Below, piece after piece: positions 36,739 through 45,412 of a stretch of DNA of 64,000 bases. Within the stretch, counting starts at the first letter, position 1. Every line of letters starts with the position of its first letter. The stretch lies in contig NZ_AP024169.1 of assembly GCF_016591975.1 (NCBI RefSeq), positions 4,007,001 to 4,071,000 on the forward strand, written 5' to 3'. Under the pieces are notes generated by a model. That model was not told where the DNA came from and did not search any database. It saw only the letters and a list, made by a program, of their open reading frames with translations. The position numbers and the translations under genes were made by a program. The DNA comes from Anaeromicropila herbilytica. GTDB lineage: Bacteria > Bacillota > Clostridia > Lachnospirales > Lachnospiraceae.

Positions 36739-39156
36739 TTAGTGTTTTAGAGCATATTCTAAAGACTCAAGTGCTTTTTCAAGATTTACTCTACTCGTTG
36801 CTATGTTAATACGTTGAAATCCGCTACCCTCTTCTCCAAACATGATACCGTGATCCAACCATAATTTTGCCTTTTCCAGAATAATGGTATCTAATTCTTT
36901 ATCCGACAAACCTAAGCCCCTGCAATCTAGCCATAACAGATAAGTTCCTTCTGGTTTTATTAACTTTATCTCGGGAATTCTAATTTTAAGAAATTCTTCA
37001 ACATAACGCATATTCTCTTGCAGATAGGTTTTTAAGCTTTCTAACCACTCTTCACCTTCTGAATAAGCAGTTTGGGCTGCAGTTAACCCAAATAAACCAA
37101 GATTATCATAACCAATTTTCTCTTGTTCTATCTTCATTATATCCCGAATAGCCTGATTGCATACTATGGTATTCGATACTTGCGTTCCTGCAAGATTAAA
37201 AGTCTTACTTGGTGATGTTAACGTTACAGTAATGTCTTTATATTCCTCTTTCATATTGGAAAAGACGATGTGCCTATATGGCTCATATACGAAATCTGCA
37301 TGAATCTCATCTGATACGACGATAACATTATGTTTTAGGCATATATCTCCTATCGTTTCTAACTCTTCTTTTGACCATACTCTTCCGACTGGATTATGAG
37401 GATTACATAGGATAAACATTTTTACGTTATTTTGAATGATCTTCTGTTCAAAATCTAGGGTATCCATTTTGTATGTTTCCATTCCATCTTCATCTTCTAC
37501 CAAGTGGAGTGGGTTATTTATGACTACACGATTATTTTTTTGAATCATGCTTTGAAATGGATAATATACTGGTTTTTGTATTAGTATACCATCTCCTTCT
37601 TTGGTTAACGAACGAATTGCAATTCCCAATGCAAATATTACTCCTGGTGTATATATATACCATTCTTTCTTAGTCTGCCAGCCATGTCGTCTCTCCATCC
37701 AGCTAATAACAGAATCAAAATAACTTTGCTTTGGATCTGAGTATCCATAGATTCCAAACTCAGCCTTTTCTTTCATCTTCTCTACAATCGCAGGAGCGGA
37801 TCGAAAATCCATATCTGCTACCCAAAATGGCATTACGTCTTCTGATTTACCCCTCTCCACTGCAAAATCATGCTTTACGGAATTTGTATTTCTGCGATCT
37901 ATTACTTCATCAAAATTGTAAGTGTGAAAATGTTCTTCATTCACACTTGCTCCCATCTGTCGACTTTGGCGACATTCAAATAAGGGAGTGTGAAAATGTT
38001 CTTCTTTCACACTTTTCTCCCCTTCAAATGCCTGTGTTAGATCTTCTATTAAGTCTTCTACATCTTCTATACCAACGGATAGACGAAGAAGTGTATCACT
38101 GATTCCTAACTTTTGGCATAATTCGCTTGGTGTAGCCTCATGGGTTTGCTTCATTGGATACGTAATGAGGCTCTCTACTCCTCCTAAGCTCTCTGCAAAA
38201 TATACGATTTTAACTCTACTAAGTATCTGTTCTACCAGAGATGAATCCTTGACAGTAAAAGAAATCATAGACCCAAAACCTCTTGCTTGCTTTATATGAA
38301 TCTCATGACCTTCATGTTCTTTAAGGCCTACAAAGTATACCTTATCTACTTCCTTTCGTGTCTTTAACCAATTCGCAATTGTAACTGCATTTTGCTCTTG
38401 TCTATCTAGTCTAACTGCTAACGTCTTAATTCCACGAATCATTAACCAACTATCATTTGGCGAAAGAATCGCACCCACTGTGATATAATTCTTACGCAAT
38501 TTTTCAATAATTTCATCATTATCTTTAATAATAGCGAATCCTGCAATCACATCGTTATGTCCACCTAGATATTTTGTTCCGCTATGAACTACAATATCAG
38601 CTCCATGAATTAAAGGTTTCTGAAAGTATGGAGACAAGAATGTATTATCTACAATTAATAATCCATTGATCTTATGAATTAACTTCGCTATCTCCTCAAT
38701 ATCTGCTACCTTCATCATAGGATTAGAAGGTGTTTCAATAAATATTGCAACTGTGTTCGCTTTGATTCCTTGTTCAACCTCTATAAGATTCGAAGTATCA
38801 ATTAATTCAAAATCAATTCCATAATTCTTATATACTTCATTAGCAATACGAAAAGTCCCGCCATATAAGTCATCAGAGAATAGAATATGATCTCCAGGTT
38901 GAAACAATGACAATACCGCAGAGATTGCAGCCATACCAGATGAATAAGCAAATGCTTTCTTCCCCTCCTCTAGTAGAGCTACTGTATTCTCAAGTTCTTC
39001 TCTTGTTGGATTCAGAACCCTTGAATAGTCATACCCAGTACTTTGGTTTAAACCTGGATGACGAAATGTTGCTGATTGATAGATTGGAAAGCTGATTGCT
39101 CCCGTCTCTTTATCAAAGCCTTTAACTCCGTGTACGCATCTTGTTTCTTGTCTCAT
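36739..39156 (-). CDS. Fusion of a cystathionine gamma-synthase/lyase-type enzyme and a MalY/PatB-type C-S lyase
   Basis: An 805-residue protein with two PLP enzymes. Residues about 1-380 are a Cys/Met-metabolism enzyme (MetB/MetC type) with SAGM-like YSSGMAAISAV, FIETPSNPMM and the PLP lysine in VVHSGTKYLGGHNDV. Residues about 410-805 are a MalY/PatB fold-type I enzyme with YSDPKQSYFDSV, CNPHNPVGRVWS, VVSDEIHADF and the lysine in TSPSKTFNLAG. Together they would run transsulfuration or cysteine/methionine interconversion and release of H2S or homocysteine. The linker holds EEHFHT twice, encoded by two copies of a small hairpin repeat. AGGAGG precedes the ATG. Neighbour to the siroheme genes, which suggests sulfur metabolism. 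Confidence 0.88.
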   Translation of the reverse strand: MRQETRCVHGVKGFDKETGAISFPIYQSATFRHPGLNQSTGYDYSRVLNPTREELENTVALLEEGKKAFAYSSGMAAISAVLSLFQPGDHILFSDDLYGGTFRIANEVYKNYGIDFELIDTSNLIEVEQGIKANTVAIFIETPSNPMMKVADIEEIAKLIHKINGLLIVDNTFLSPYFQKPLIHGADIVVHSGTKYLGGHNDVIAGFAIIKDNDEIIEKLRKNYITVGAILSPNDSWLMIRGIKTLAVRLDRQEQNAVTIANWLKTRKEVDKVYFVGLKEHEGHEIHIKQARGFGSMISFTVKDSSLVEQILSRVKIVYFAESLGGVESLITYPMKQTHEATPSELCQKLGISDTLLRLSVGIEDVEDLIEDLTQAFEGEKSVKEEHFHTPLFECRQSRQMGASVNEEHFHTYNFDEVIDRRNTNSVKHDFAVERGKSEDVMPFWVADMDFRSAPAIVEKMKEKAEFGIYGYSDPKQSYFDSVISWMERRHGWQTKKEWYIYTPGVIFALGIAIRSLTKEGDGILIQKPVYYPFQSMIQKNNRVVINNPLHLVEDEDGMETYKMDTLDFEQKIIQNNVKMFILCNPHNPVGRVWSKEELETIGDICLKHNVIVVSDEIHADFVYEPYRHIVFSNMKEEYKDITVTLTSPSKTFNLAGTQVSNTIVCNQAIRDIMKIEQEKIGYDNLGLFGLTAAQTAYSEGEEWLESLKTYLQENMRYVEEFLKIRIPEIKLIKPEGTYLLWLDCRGLGLSDKELDTIILEKAKLWLDHGIMFGEEGSGFQRINIATSRVNLEKALESLEYALKH
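37920..38013. repeat. Two hairpin repeats inside the linker of the PLP fusion gene
   Basis: AAGTGTGAA...TTCACACTT (37920-37948) and AGTGTGAAA...TTTCACACT (37987-38013) share the inner AATGTTCTTC. They are coding in frame and give the repeated EEHFHT. The GTGTGAAA/TTTCACAC stem also occurs in the intergenic family 2 palindrome near 26961. Confidence 0.75.
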
Positions 39157-39277
39157 ATGGTGAACCTCCTATAATTCTCTTATTGATTTCACTGTACTTC
39201 TATAAATAAGTAAGAATTTACTTTGATTTAATTCCTATATAAATGATATGTTTTATATATTTATACACTGTAGCACT

Positions 39278-40564
39278 TTACTTGTCAATAGTAGTTGAAA
39301 GGATTGCTTCACATGTTTTACGTATATCCTGATCACTATGTGCAACCGATACAAACATTGCTTCAAATTGAGCTGGTGCCAGATATATTCCCTTTTCTAA
39401 CATCTCATTGAAATATTTTGCATATTCTTTGGTATCTGATGATACTGCACTCTGATAGTCCACCACATTTTCTTTTGTAAAGAAACTACAGATTAGTGAA
39501 CCGATTTGATTCACTTTTATCTCCTTATCCATTAGTTTGGCTCTTTCTGTAATTGCAGCAACGATACGCTTCGCCTTTTTATCGAGTTCTTGATAGAATA
39601 AAGGATTATTCTTTAAGATATCTAGTGTCTTGATTCCTGCTGCAGTAGCTACTGGATTACCAGATAGCGTTCCCGCTTGATAGACTGGTCCAACTGGGGA
39701 TACCATTTGCATGATTTCCTTTTTACCACCATATGCACCTATTGGCATACCCCCACCTATAATTTTTCCTAACGTAGTAAGATCTGGTGTAATATGGTAA
39801 TACCCCTGTGCACCATCAAGACCTAATCGAAATCCAGTTATAACTTCATCGAAGATGAGTAAGGCGTCATTCTCTAACGTAATCTCTCTTAAAAATTCCA
39901 AGAAACCTTCTTGTGGTAACACAACTCCCATATTTGCAGCCACTGGTTCTACGATAATAGCAGCTATTTGTCCTTTATTCATTTCAAATAATTCACGAAC
40001 TGAGTCTTTATCATTATAATAAGCAATTAAAGTATTCTCTGTATAGGATCTTGGTACACCTGCACTATCTGGAACAGCGGTTGTTAGCGCTGCTGAACCT
40101 GCTTTAACCAAAAGACCATCCGAATGCCCATGATAACACCCCTTGAACTTAATAATCTTATCTCTTCCTGTATATCCTCTTGCAGTTCGAATGGCACTCA
40201 TCACTGCTTCTGTTCCAGAACTAACTAATCGAACCATCTCCATAGAAGGCATTAATTCAGATACCAACTCAGTTAAGATAACTTCTTTCTTAGTAGGTGC
40301 TCCAAAAGTTAGTCCATCACTAACTGCTTTCATAACTTCTTCAATTACTTCATCATGTGCATGTCCTAAGATTCCAGGTCCCCAGGAGCATACATAATCT
40401 ATATATTCGTTGCCATCAACATCGTATATTTTACTTCCCTTTGCCTTTTCGATAAATAAAGGATTACGTCCCACAGCTCCAAATGCCCTCACTGGACTGT
40501 TAACCCCTCCTGGCATTATATTTACTGCTCTTTGATATAAATTATCTGATATCTGTGTATTCAA
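39278..40564 (-). CDS. hemL: Glutamate-1-semialdehyde 2,1-aminomutase
   Basis: Converts glutamate 1-semialdehyde to 5-aminolevulinate, using PLP/PMP. The 428-residue length is standard. Motifs are PGGVNSPVRAFGAVG, CSWGPGILGHAH, SSGTEAVMSAIRTARG, FDEVITGFR and the PLP lysine in TTLGKIIGGGMPIGAYGG. The start is a TTG with GGGAGGAAG in front; no ATG fits. It stands at the 3' end of the heme-precursor cluster, separated from hemB by 584 bp containing a long palindrome, so it may have separate control. Confidence 0.97.
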   Translation of the reverse strand: MNTQISDNLYQRAVNIMPGGVNSPVRAFGAVGRNPLFIEKAKGSKIYDVDGNEYIDYVCSWGPGILGHAHDEVIEEVMKAVSDGLTFGAPTKKEVILTELVSELMPSMEMVRLVSSGTEAVMSAIRTARGYTGRDKIIKFKGCYHGHSDGLLVKAGSAALTTAVPDSAGVPRSYTENTLIAYYNDKDSVRELFEMNKGQIAAIIVEPVAANMGVVLPQEGFLEFLREITLENDALLIFDEVITGFRLGLDGAQGYYHITPDLTTLGKIIGGGMPIGAYGGKKEIMQMVSPVGPVYQAGTLSGNPVATAAGIKTLDILKNNPLFYQELDKKAKRIVAAITERAKLMDKEIKVNQIGSLICSFFTKENVVDYQSAVSSDTKEYAKYFNEMLEKGIYLAPAQFEAMFVSVAHSDQDIRKTCEAILSTTIDK

Positions 40565-40904
40565 ACTACTTCCTCCCTTTTCTAGCTATGTTTTTTTTCT
40601 GTGCTTTATCTATGTTTTTATCTGTTTTACTATAAAACAAGATTGTAATAACTTACCAATTTTATTGATTAATATGGAATTATTACATTGTTGGAGCTAA
40701 AGGAAATATGAAATGCACACTTTATTAAAGGAACGTTAGAGTGAAAGAAAGTTATAAATTTCATCATAAATTAATTAAAACAACTAGTTTCTTAATTACT
40801 TATCTAATTATATACGTGAAACTGAATCTTCCTTATTCCAAATTCTTTATCAATGCCATCCTTATTAGTATACTTTCCTCACAACTCCACTATAAAAGTA
40901 GTAT

Positions 40905-41123
40905 GAATCTTGCTGTATGCATATGCGTGCCTAAAGGTTGTTTTAAAGAGTATTAGAAGTTCTTAATAGAGCACAATCACGCCAATGATAAAAATGAGAT
41001 CTGTCTGAGCGTCTTTTTGCGAGTTATCTCATTCTTATCATGCTTTCAGTGATTGAGCTCTATTTAGAACTTCTTATACTTCTTTAACAACCTCTAGGCA
41101 CGCATATGCATACAGCAAGATTC
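40905..41123. repeat. Long imperfect palindrome, family 1
   Basis: A 219-bp inverted repeat. The outer arms, GAATCTTGCTGTATGCATAT then GCGTGCCTA.AGGTTGTT, and their complement at 41081-41123 match almost perfectly. Inside come GTATTAGAAGTTCTT and AGAACTTCTTATAC and a centre AGATCTGTCTGAGCG...GCGAGTTATCT. These inner blocks match the element at 16083-16297 while the rest of the stem sequence is different. The 3' edge lies 26 bases from the hemB stop codon. The rest of the 584-base gap (40565-40904) shows no gene. Confidence 0.85.
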
Positions 41124-41148
41124 CCACAACTTCTATTATGAGCGAACT

Positions 41149-42132
41149 CTATACTTCCCCATTGTTAATCCAATTTGCAACATCCAAAGCATGATATGTT
41201 ATTAATATCTTTGCTCCAGCGCGTTTCATTGCAATAATATTTTCCATTACAATTTTTTTTTCATCTATCCATCCATTTTTAGCAGCTGCCTTCACCATTG
41301 CATATTCACCGCTTACATTATAAGCAGCTAGCGGATAAGTTGTTTCTAATGAAACTGATTTGATGACGTCAAGATAGGCTAGAGCAGGCTTCACCATTAC
41401 AATATCTGCGCCTTCCTTAATATCTTCTAACACTTCACGTACAGCTTCCTTCCCATTAGCATAATCCATCTGATAGGTCTTACGATCTCCAAAGCCTGGT
41501 GCTGAATGAGCTGCATCACGAAATGGTGAATAGTAGCCAGAAGAATATTTAGCGCTATAAGCCATGATAATCACATTTTCTAACTCATTTTCATCAAGTG
41601 ACTTACGGATTGCTTCAATTCTTCCATCCATCATATCGGAAGGCGCAATGATATCTGCTCCTGCCTTTGCGCAGGTTACAGCCATCTTTGCTAATAATGG
41701 AAGGGTTTCATCATTTAAGATTTTTCCATCCTTCACTAGCCCACAATGCCCATGAGAGGTATATTCACAAAGGCAGACATCTGCTATCACTATCATATCT
41801 GGGTATCTAGACTTTATATAACGAATAGCTTGTTGTGTTACTCCTTGCTCATTATAGGCCTCACTACCAACTTCATCTTTATGACTTGGTATTCCAAAGA
41901 TTAGAATGCTTTTCACACCACTATCACTAATTCTTTGTAACTCTTCCTCTAGGCGGTCTATGGAATATTGATAGATTCCTGGCATGGAATCCACAGGATT
42001 CTTGATATTCTCACCTTCTATAACAAAAATGGGATATACTAAGTCGGATACTACTATGCTCGTCTCCCTAACCATACTTCTTATATTCTCATTTGCTCTT
42101 AATCTTCTTAATCTGTTCATTTTATTCCTCAT
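41149..42132 (-). CDS. hemB: Porphobilinogen synthase (5-aminolevulinate dehydratase)
   Basis: Condenses two 5-aminolevulinates to porphobilinogen. At 327 residues it is normal. The zinc-type cysteine cluster CLCEYTSHGHCG is present, the active-site lysines sit in IMAYSAKYSSGYY and MVKPALAYLD, and FGIPSHKDEVGSEAY is typical. The ATG overlaps the stop of the cobA-hemD gene by four bases (ATGA), so translation is coupled. Confidence 0.97.
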   Translation of the reverse strand: MRNKMNRLRRLRANENIRSMVRETSIVVSDLVYPIFVIEGENIKNPVDSMPGIYQYSIDRLEEELQRISDSGVKSILIFGIPSHKDEVGSEAYNEQGVTQQAIRYIKSRYPDMIVIADVCLCEYTSHGHCGLVKDGKILNDETLPLLAKMAVTCAKAGADIIAPSDMMDGRIEAIRKSLDENELENVIIMAYSAKYSSGYYSPFRDAAHSAPGFGDRKTYQMDYANGKEAVREVLEDIKEGADIVMVKPALAYLDVIKSVSLETTYPLAAYNVSGEYAMVKAAAKNGWIDEKKIVMENIIAMKRAGAKILITYHALDVANWINNGEV

Positions 42133-43652
42133 TTCTTCGCTGCTTTTTGTGTATAACTCTCCACAATCTTCTCTACCATACCATCAGCTGTATATTCTTC
42201 TGCAATGATATAATTATCATAACCGTAACTCTCCAAAGTCTTGGCTGTAATATCACCGATGCATACAATCTTCTTTTGTCTTAATTGTTCTTTCTTCTCA
42301 ATACTAAGCTCACCTAGCAGACTACGAACACCAGAGGAACTTGCGAATGTTATAACATCGATATCATCGATATATTCTAACACACTATTCTTTTTCTCTT
42401 CATCAATACTTAGATCATAGATTGCCAAATCGTGATATTGTATATTAGCCTCTTTTAATATATTAACTAGTTCAATCGATGCTTCCTTGGCTCTAACCAA
42501 CAGTACCGATTCCTCTTTTTTTAATATATTTTTCAATCCTTCTCCAAGGTCTTTGGTTGTATATTTGGTAGGCATGTAATCTGCTTGAAAGCCTTTTCTT
42601 AGCAATGCTTCTTCGGTCCCTTTTCCTACAACTGCAAACTTCATGTTTGAAAATATACGATAATCAATCTTTTCTTTCAATAATCTATGGAAAAATACCT
42701 CCACGCCATTGGTACTTGTAAACACAATCCAATTATAATCCCCTATGCGATGAATTGTATTATAAAGGCTATCTTCTTCCTTAATTTCTTCAACCTTCAA
42801 AAAACTAAGATTCAATACCTTAGCTCCATTATCCTCTAATAAAAATTTTAATTTATCCGTCAACTTGTTGGTGCCCGTAATTCCTATTCTAATGCCATTT
42901 AACACACCTTGATGTATCTTCTCCATATGTAGCCCAGCTACATCTCCTACTACAATAATGGATGGGGATTTTATTTTCTGTTCCAATACTTTTTGATAAA
43001 TCGTATCTAAAGTTCCTCTTACGACTTTTTGTTGAATTGTTGTACCCTTATAAATGATTGCAACTGGTGTATTCTTATCTTTTCCGTATGCAATTAACTG
43101 TTCTACAATTCTATCTAGGTTCCCCATACCCATTAAGAATACCAGCGTCCCATCTAGCTTAGCCAAATACTCATAATTATCTGTTAGTTGGTTGTCTGAA
43201 TCCTTTGTATGTCCAGTAATAACATGAAAGCTATTACTACTACCTCGGTGTGTGATTGGAATTCCCGCATAAGCTAGGCATGAGGTTACCGAAGTTACCC
43301 CAGGTACAACTTCATATGGAATTTTCTCCTTTTGTAAAGCCAATACTTCTTCTCCGCCTCTTCCGAATACAAAAGGGTCTCCACCTTTGAGTCGAAGCAC
43401 TTTTTTATTTTCTAGTGCCTTCTTTATGATGATTTCGTTGATCTCCTCCTGCTTCATTGCATGATTACCTACTGTTTTACCAACATAGATTCGCTCACAT
43501 GTCTTTGGAACAAAGTCTAATAGTTCCATGGATACGAGTCGGTCATATATGACAACTTCACATGTTCTTAATAACCGTTCTCCTTTTCTAGTCAATAAAT
43601 CGATATCTCCTGGTCCTGCTCCTACTAAATAAACCATACCTTGTTTTTCCAT
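42129..43652 (-). CDS. cobA-hemD: Fused uroporphyrinogen-III C-methyltransferase and uroporphyrinogen-III synthase
   Basis: A 507-residue fusion common in Clostridia. Residues 1-245 are the SAM-dependent methyltransferase (SUMT) with VYLVGAGPGDIDLLTRKGER, YDRLVS, RLKGGDPFVFGRGGEE and GVTSV.SC.AYAGIPITHRG; it makes precorrin-2. Residues about 255-505 are uroporphyrinogen-III synthase (HemD), which is weakly conserved but shows IVFTSTNGVEVFF and ITFASSSGVRSLL. It lies eight bases behind hemC and overlaps hemB. The pair of activities drives hydroxymethylbilane to precorrin-2 for siroheme or cobalamin. Confidence 0.95.
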   Translation of the reverse strand: MEKQGMVYLVGAGPGDIDLLTRKGERLLRTCEVVIYDRLVSMELLDFVPKTCERIYVGKTVGNHAMKQEEINEIIIKKALENKKVLRLKGGDPFVFGRGGEEVLALQKEKIPYEVVPGVTSVTSCLAYAGIPITHRGSSNSFHVITGHTKDSDNQLTDNYEYLAKLDGTLVFLMGMGNLDRIVEQLIAYGKDKNTPVAIIYKGTTIQQKVVRGTLDTIYQKVLEQKIKSPSIIVVGDVAGLHMEKIHQGVLNGIRIGITGTNKLTDKLKFLLEDNGAKVLNLSFLKVEEIKEEDSLYNTIHRIGDYNWIVFTSTNGVEVFFHRLLKEKIDYRIFSNMKFAVVGKGTEEALLRKGFQADYMPTKYTTKDLGEGLKNILKKEESVLLVRAKEASIELVNILKEANIQYHDLAIYDLSIDEEKKNSVLEYIDDIDVITFASSSGVRSLLGELSIEKKEQLRQKKIVCIGDITAKTLESYGYDNYIIAEEYTADGMVEKIVESYTQKAAKK

Positions 43653-43660
43653 CTTCTCAA

Positions 43661-44551
43661 CTATGCCTTTCCAATTATCTTATCTACAATATCAGCTGCC
43701 AAAGAAAGCCTGTCATCTATATCTGCTATTCCAGCTTCTTCACGTGCAACACCTTGACATTCATATACCACAGACAGATGCATCTGTTGTTCTACTACAA
43801 TCTTTGCATAAGCTCCTACTGGTTCTGAACATCCAGCATTTAATAATCGAAGTACTTCTCTTTCTGTTTCTAAACAGTATCCTGCGAATTTATCACTGAT
43901 CTTATTAAATACCAAACTCAGTTCCTCATCTACTCTACCTTCCACTGCAATAATTCCTTGGCCTGCAGCAGGAATACATTCCTCTTCTTTGAAAAAATGA
44001 TAATCATATAAGTCGTCATCTAATAGATTCAATCTTCGTAAACCAGCTGCTGCTAAGATAATTCCATCATACTCATGATTCCTTAGCTTTGTTAACCTAG
44101 TCTCTACATTTCCTCGTAGTTCTTTTACTGTAGCTTGATAATTTTTCTCAATAAATAGTCTCCTTCTTAAACTGCAAGTACCTATGATGCCTTTTAACGC
44201 TTGATTTCTCCCGACTCCCTTTAATGTAACAAGCACATCTCTAGGGTCTTCTCTCTTCGAGACAGCTACGATAGTAAGTCCTTTTTGTAATTCCATGGGC
44301 ATATCTTTTGCACTATGTACTGCAAAATCTATCTCTTTTCTAAGCATTAACTCTTCAAATTCAGTAATAAATGCTCCTTTGCCACCAAAGCTTTGAAGCG
44401 AACGTTCTAAGATCTTATCTCCTTTGGTGCTTATCAATACCTTCTCTATCTCAAGTGATGGTTTCACATTTTTTAATTGCTCAATAATATAATCCGTCTG
44501 AGCCAGGGCAAGTTTGCTTTTTCTTGTACCAATACGAATTGTTTGACCCAT
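43661..44551 (-). CDS. hemC: Hydroxymethylbilane synthase (porphobilinogen deaminase)
   Basis: Joins four porphobilinogens into hydroxymethylbilane. About 296 residues. It begins MGQTIRIGTRKSKLALAQTD; the frame extends four codons upstream to another ATG, but the GGAGG there is the ribosome binding site of the ATG at 44551. HSAKDMPMEL, GTCSLRRR and LRGNVETRLTKL are present, and the cofactor-binding cysteine is in LLNAGCSEPVGAYA. It lies in the cluster behind the Met8-type gene; a repeat fragment sits in the gap upstream. Confidence 0.97.
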   Translation of the reverse strand: MGQTIRIGTRKSKLALAQTDYIIEQLKNVKPSLEIEKVLISTKGDKILERSLQSFGGKGAFITEFEELMLRKEIDFAVHSAKDMPMELQKGLTIVAVSKREDPRDVLVTLKGVGRNQALKGIIGTCSLRRRLFIEKNYQATVKELRGNVETRLTKLRNHEYDGIILAAAGLRRLNLLDDDLYDYHFFKEEECIPAAGQGIIAVEGRVDEELSLVFNKISDKFAGYCLETEREVLRLLNAGCSEPVGAYAKIVVEQQMHLSVVYECQGVAREEAGIADIDDRLSLAADIVDKIIGKA

Positions 44552-44581
44552 TATATCCTCCATTTTACGTTATTTTATTAC

Positions 44582-44666
44582 TCAAACTTCCCAGTAAAAA
44601 GTTTATTGAATACTTGATAATTCAGAGGTTTAGGTTATCTAAATTACCATGATCCTAACTTTTAAC
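44582..44666. repeat. Fragment of the family 2 repeat between heme genes
   Basis: TTGAATACTTGATAA.TTCAG followed by AGG.TTAGGTTATCTAAAT and TACCATGAT aligns with the outer end of the copies at 26790 and 29242. The upstream TCAAACTTCCCA.TAAAAA is shared with the fragment at 45339-45412. No matching second arm is nearby. Confidence 0.75.
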
Positions 44667-44677
44667 TATAACTGTTC

Positions 44678-45295
44678 CTACTTCTTCTTTAATACTTCCT
44701 CTAGATCATCATAGGATATTCTGCCTTTTCTTTCCTCACCAATCGCAATTAATTTCTTAAATACCTGCTTGCGTTCTTTTTCCGTATCTATCTTTTTCTG
44801 TACTTCTTCACGAACCTTTCCTAGACTATCTGCCAATTCTCCATAATAATCTGGAAGTGTATTCATTACCATCTTTTTAATCTTCTGACTTATCACAGGA
44901 CTTGCTCCAGAACTTGTAACCCCAACTGTGATAGGACCTTGCTTTACATAGGCAGGAAAGATAAAGCTACATTCTTCTTGTACATCTACTACATTGACTG
45001 GTATTCTATGTTCTTTGCAATAGGCTGAGATTCGTTTATTTAAAGTAGTATCATTTGTTGCAGCAATAACGAGCGCTGCATCTTTGATATCTTCCTCATC
45101 ATATGCCTTTTGTCTAACTATTATCTTCTTCTCTTTTTCTAATTTCCAGATCTCATCGGACACATCTATAGCAATTACCGTAATCTTTGCTTCATATTCT
45201 AACATTACTTTTACTTTTCTTAATGCAACATCACCAGCTCCAATAATTGCAACTGCAGTACCCTTAACATCAATAAACATTGGAAAATATGCCAT
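44678..45295 (-). CDS. Precorrin-2 dehydrogenase / sirohydrochlorin ferrochelatase-type protein (Met8/CysG N-terminal)
   Basis: About 205 residues from the ATG at 45295, which has AGGAG five bases upstream; an in-frame extension to 45352 runs into a repeat fragment and has no ribosome binding site. YFPMFIDVKGTAVAIIGAGD is the NAD-binding start, followed by VALRKVKVML, LVIAATNDTTLNKRI and the loop ITVGVTSSGASPVISQKIKK with the catalytic-type Ser/Asp region. It oxidises precorrin-2 to sirohydrochlorin and may insert iron. Its place between hemA and hemC shows the cluster feeds siroheme and possibly cobalamin. Confidence 0.92.
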   Translation of the reverse strand: MAYFPMFIDVKGTAVAIIGAGDVALRKVKVMLEYEAKITVIAIDVSDEIWKLEKEKKIIVRQKAYDEEDIKDAALVIAATNDTTLNKRISAYCKEHRIPVNVVDVQEECSFIFPAYVKQGPITVGVTSSGASPVISQKIKKMVMNTLPDYYGELADSLGKVREEVQKKIDTEKERKQVFKKLIAIGEERKGRISYDDLEEVLKKK

Positions 45296-45338
45296 ATTGC
45301 TCCTATCCGCGCTTTTACGCATTCTGTTATATTTATGA

Positions 45339-45412
45339 TTCAAACTTCCCATTAAAAATCTATATTATACTTGATAAATTCAGTCGAAACTATATATTAT
45401 TTATCATGATTC
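45339..45412. repeat. Fragment of the family 2 repeat between heme genes
   Basis: TTCAAACTTCCCATTAAAAA followed by TACTTGATAAATTCAG and, after a diverged stretch, TATCATGATTCC. It parallels the fragment at 44582-44666. Its end reaches the last codons of hemA. Confidence 0.65.

Noticed and set aside
37920..38013. CRISPR-like array
   Set aside because: Only two short self-complementary repeats inside a coding frame; no spacers or cas genes.
37900..38030. Frameshift or artefactual joining in the PLP fusion gene
   Set aside because: The frame is continuous through both hairpin repeats without a stop, and both enzyme halves are complete, so a real fusion is the simpler reading. Raw reads could still overturn this.
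40741..40956. Plus-strand open frame of 71 codons between hemL and hemB
   Set aside because: It runs into a long palindrome, has no convincing ribosome binding site and no protein-like motif.
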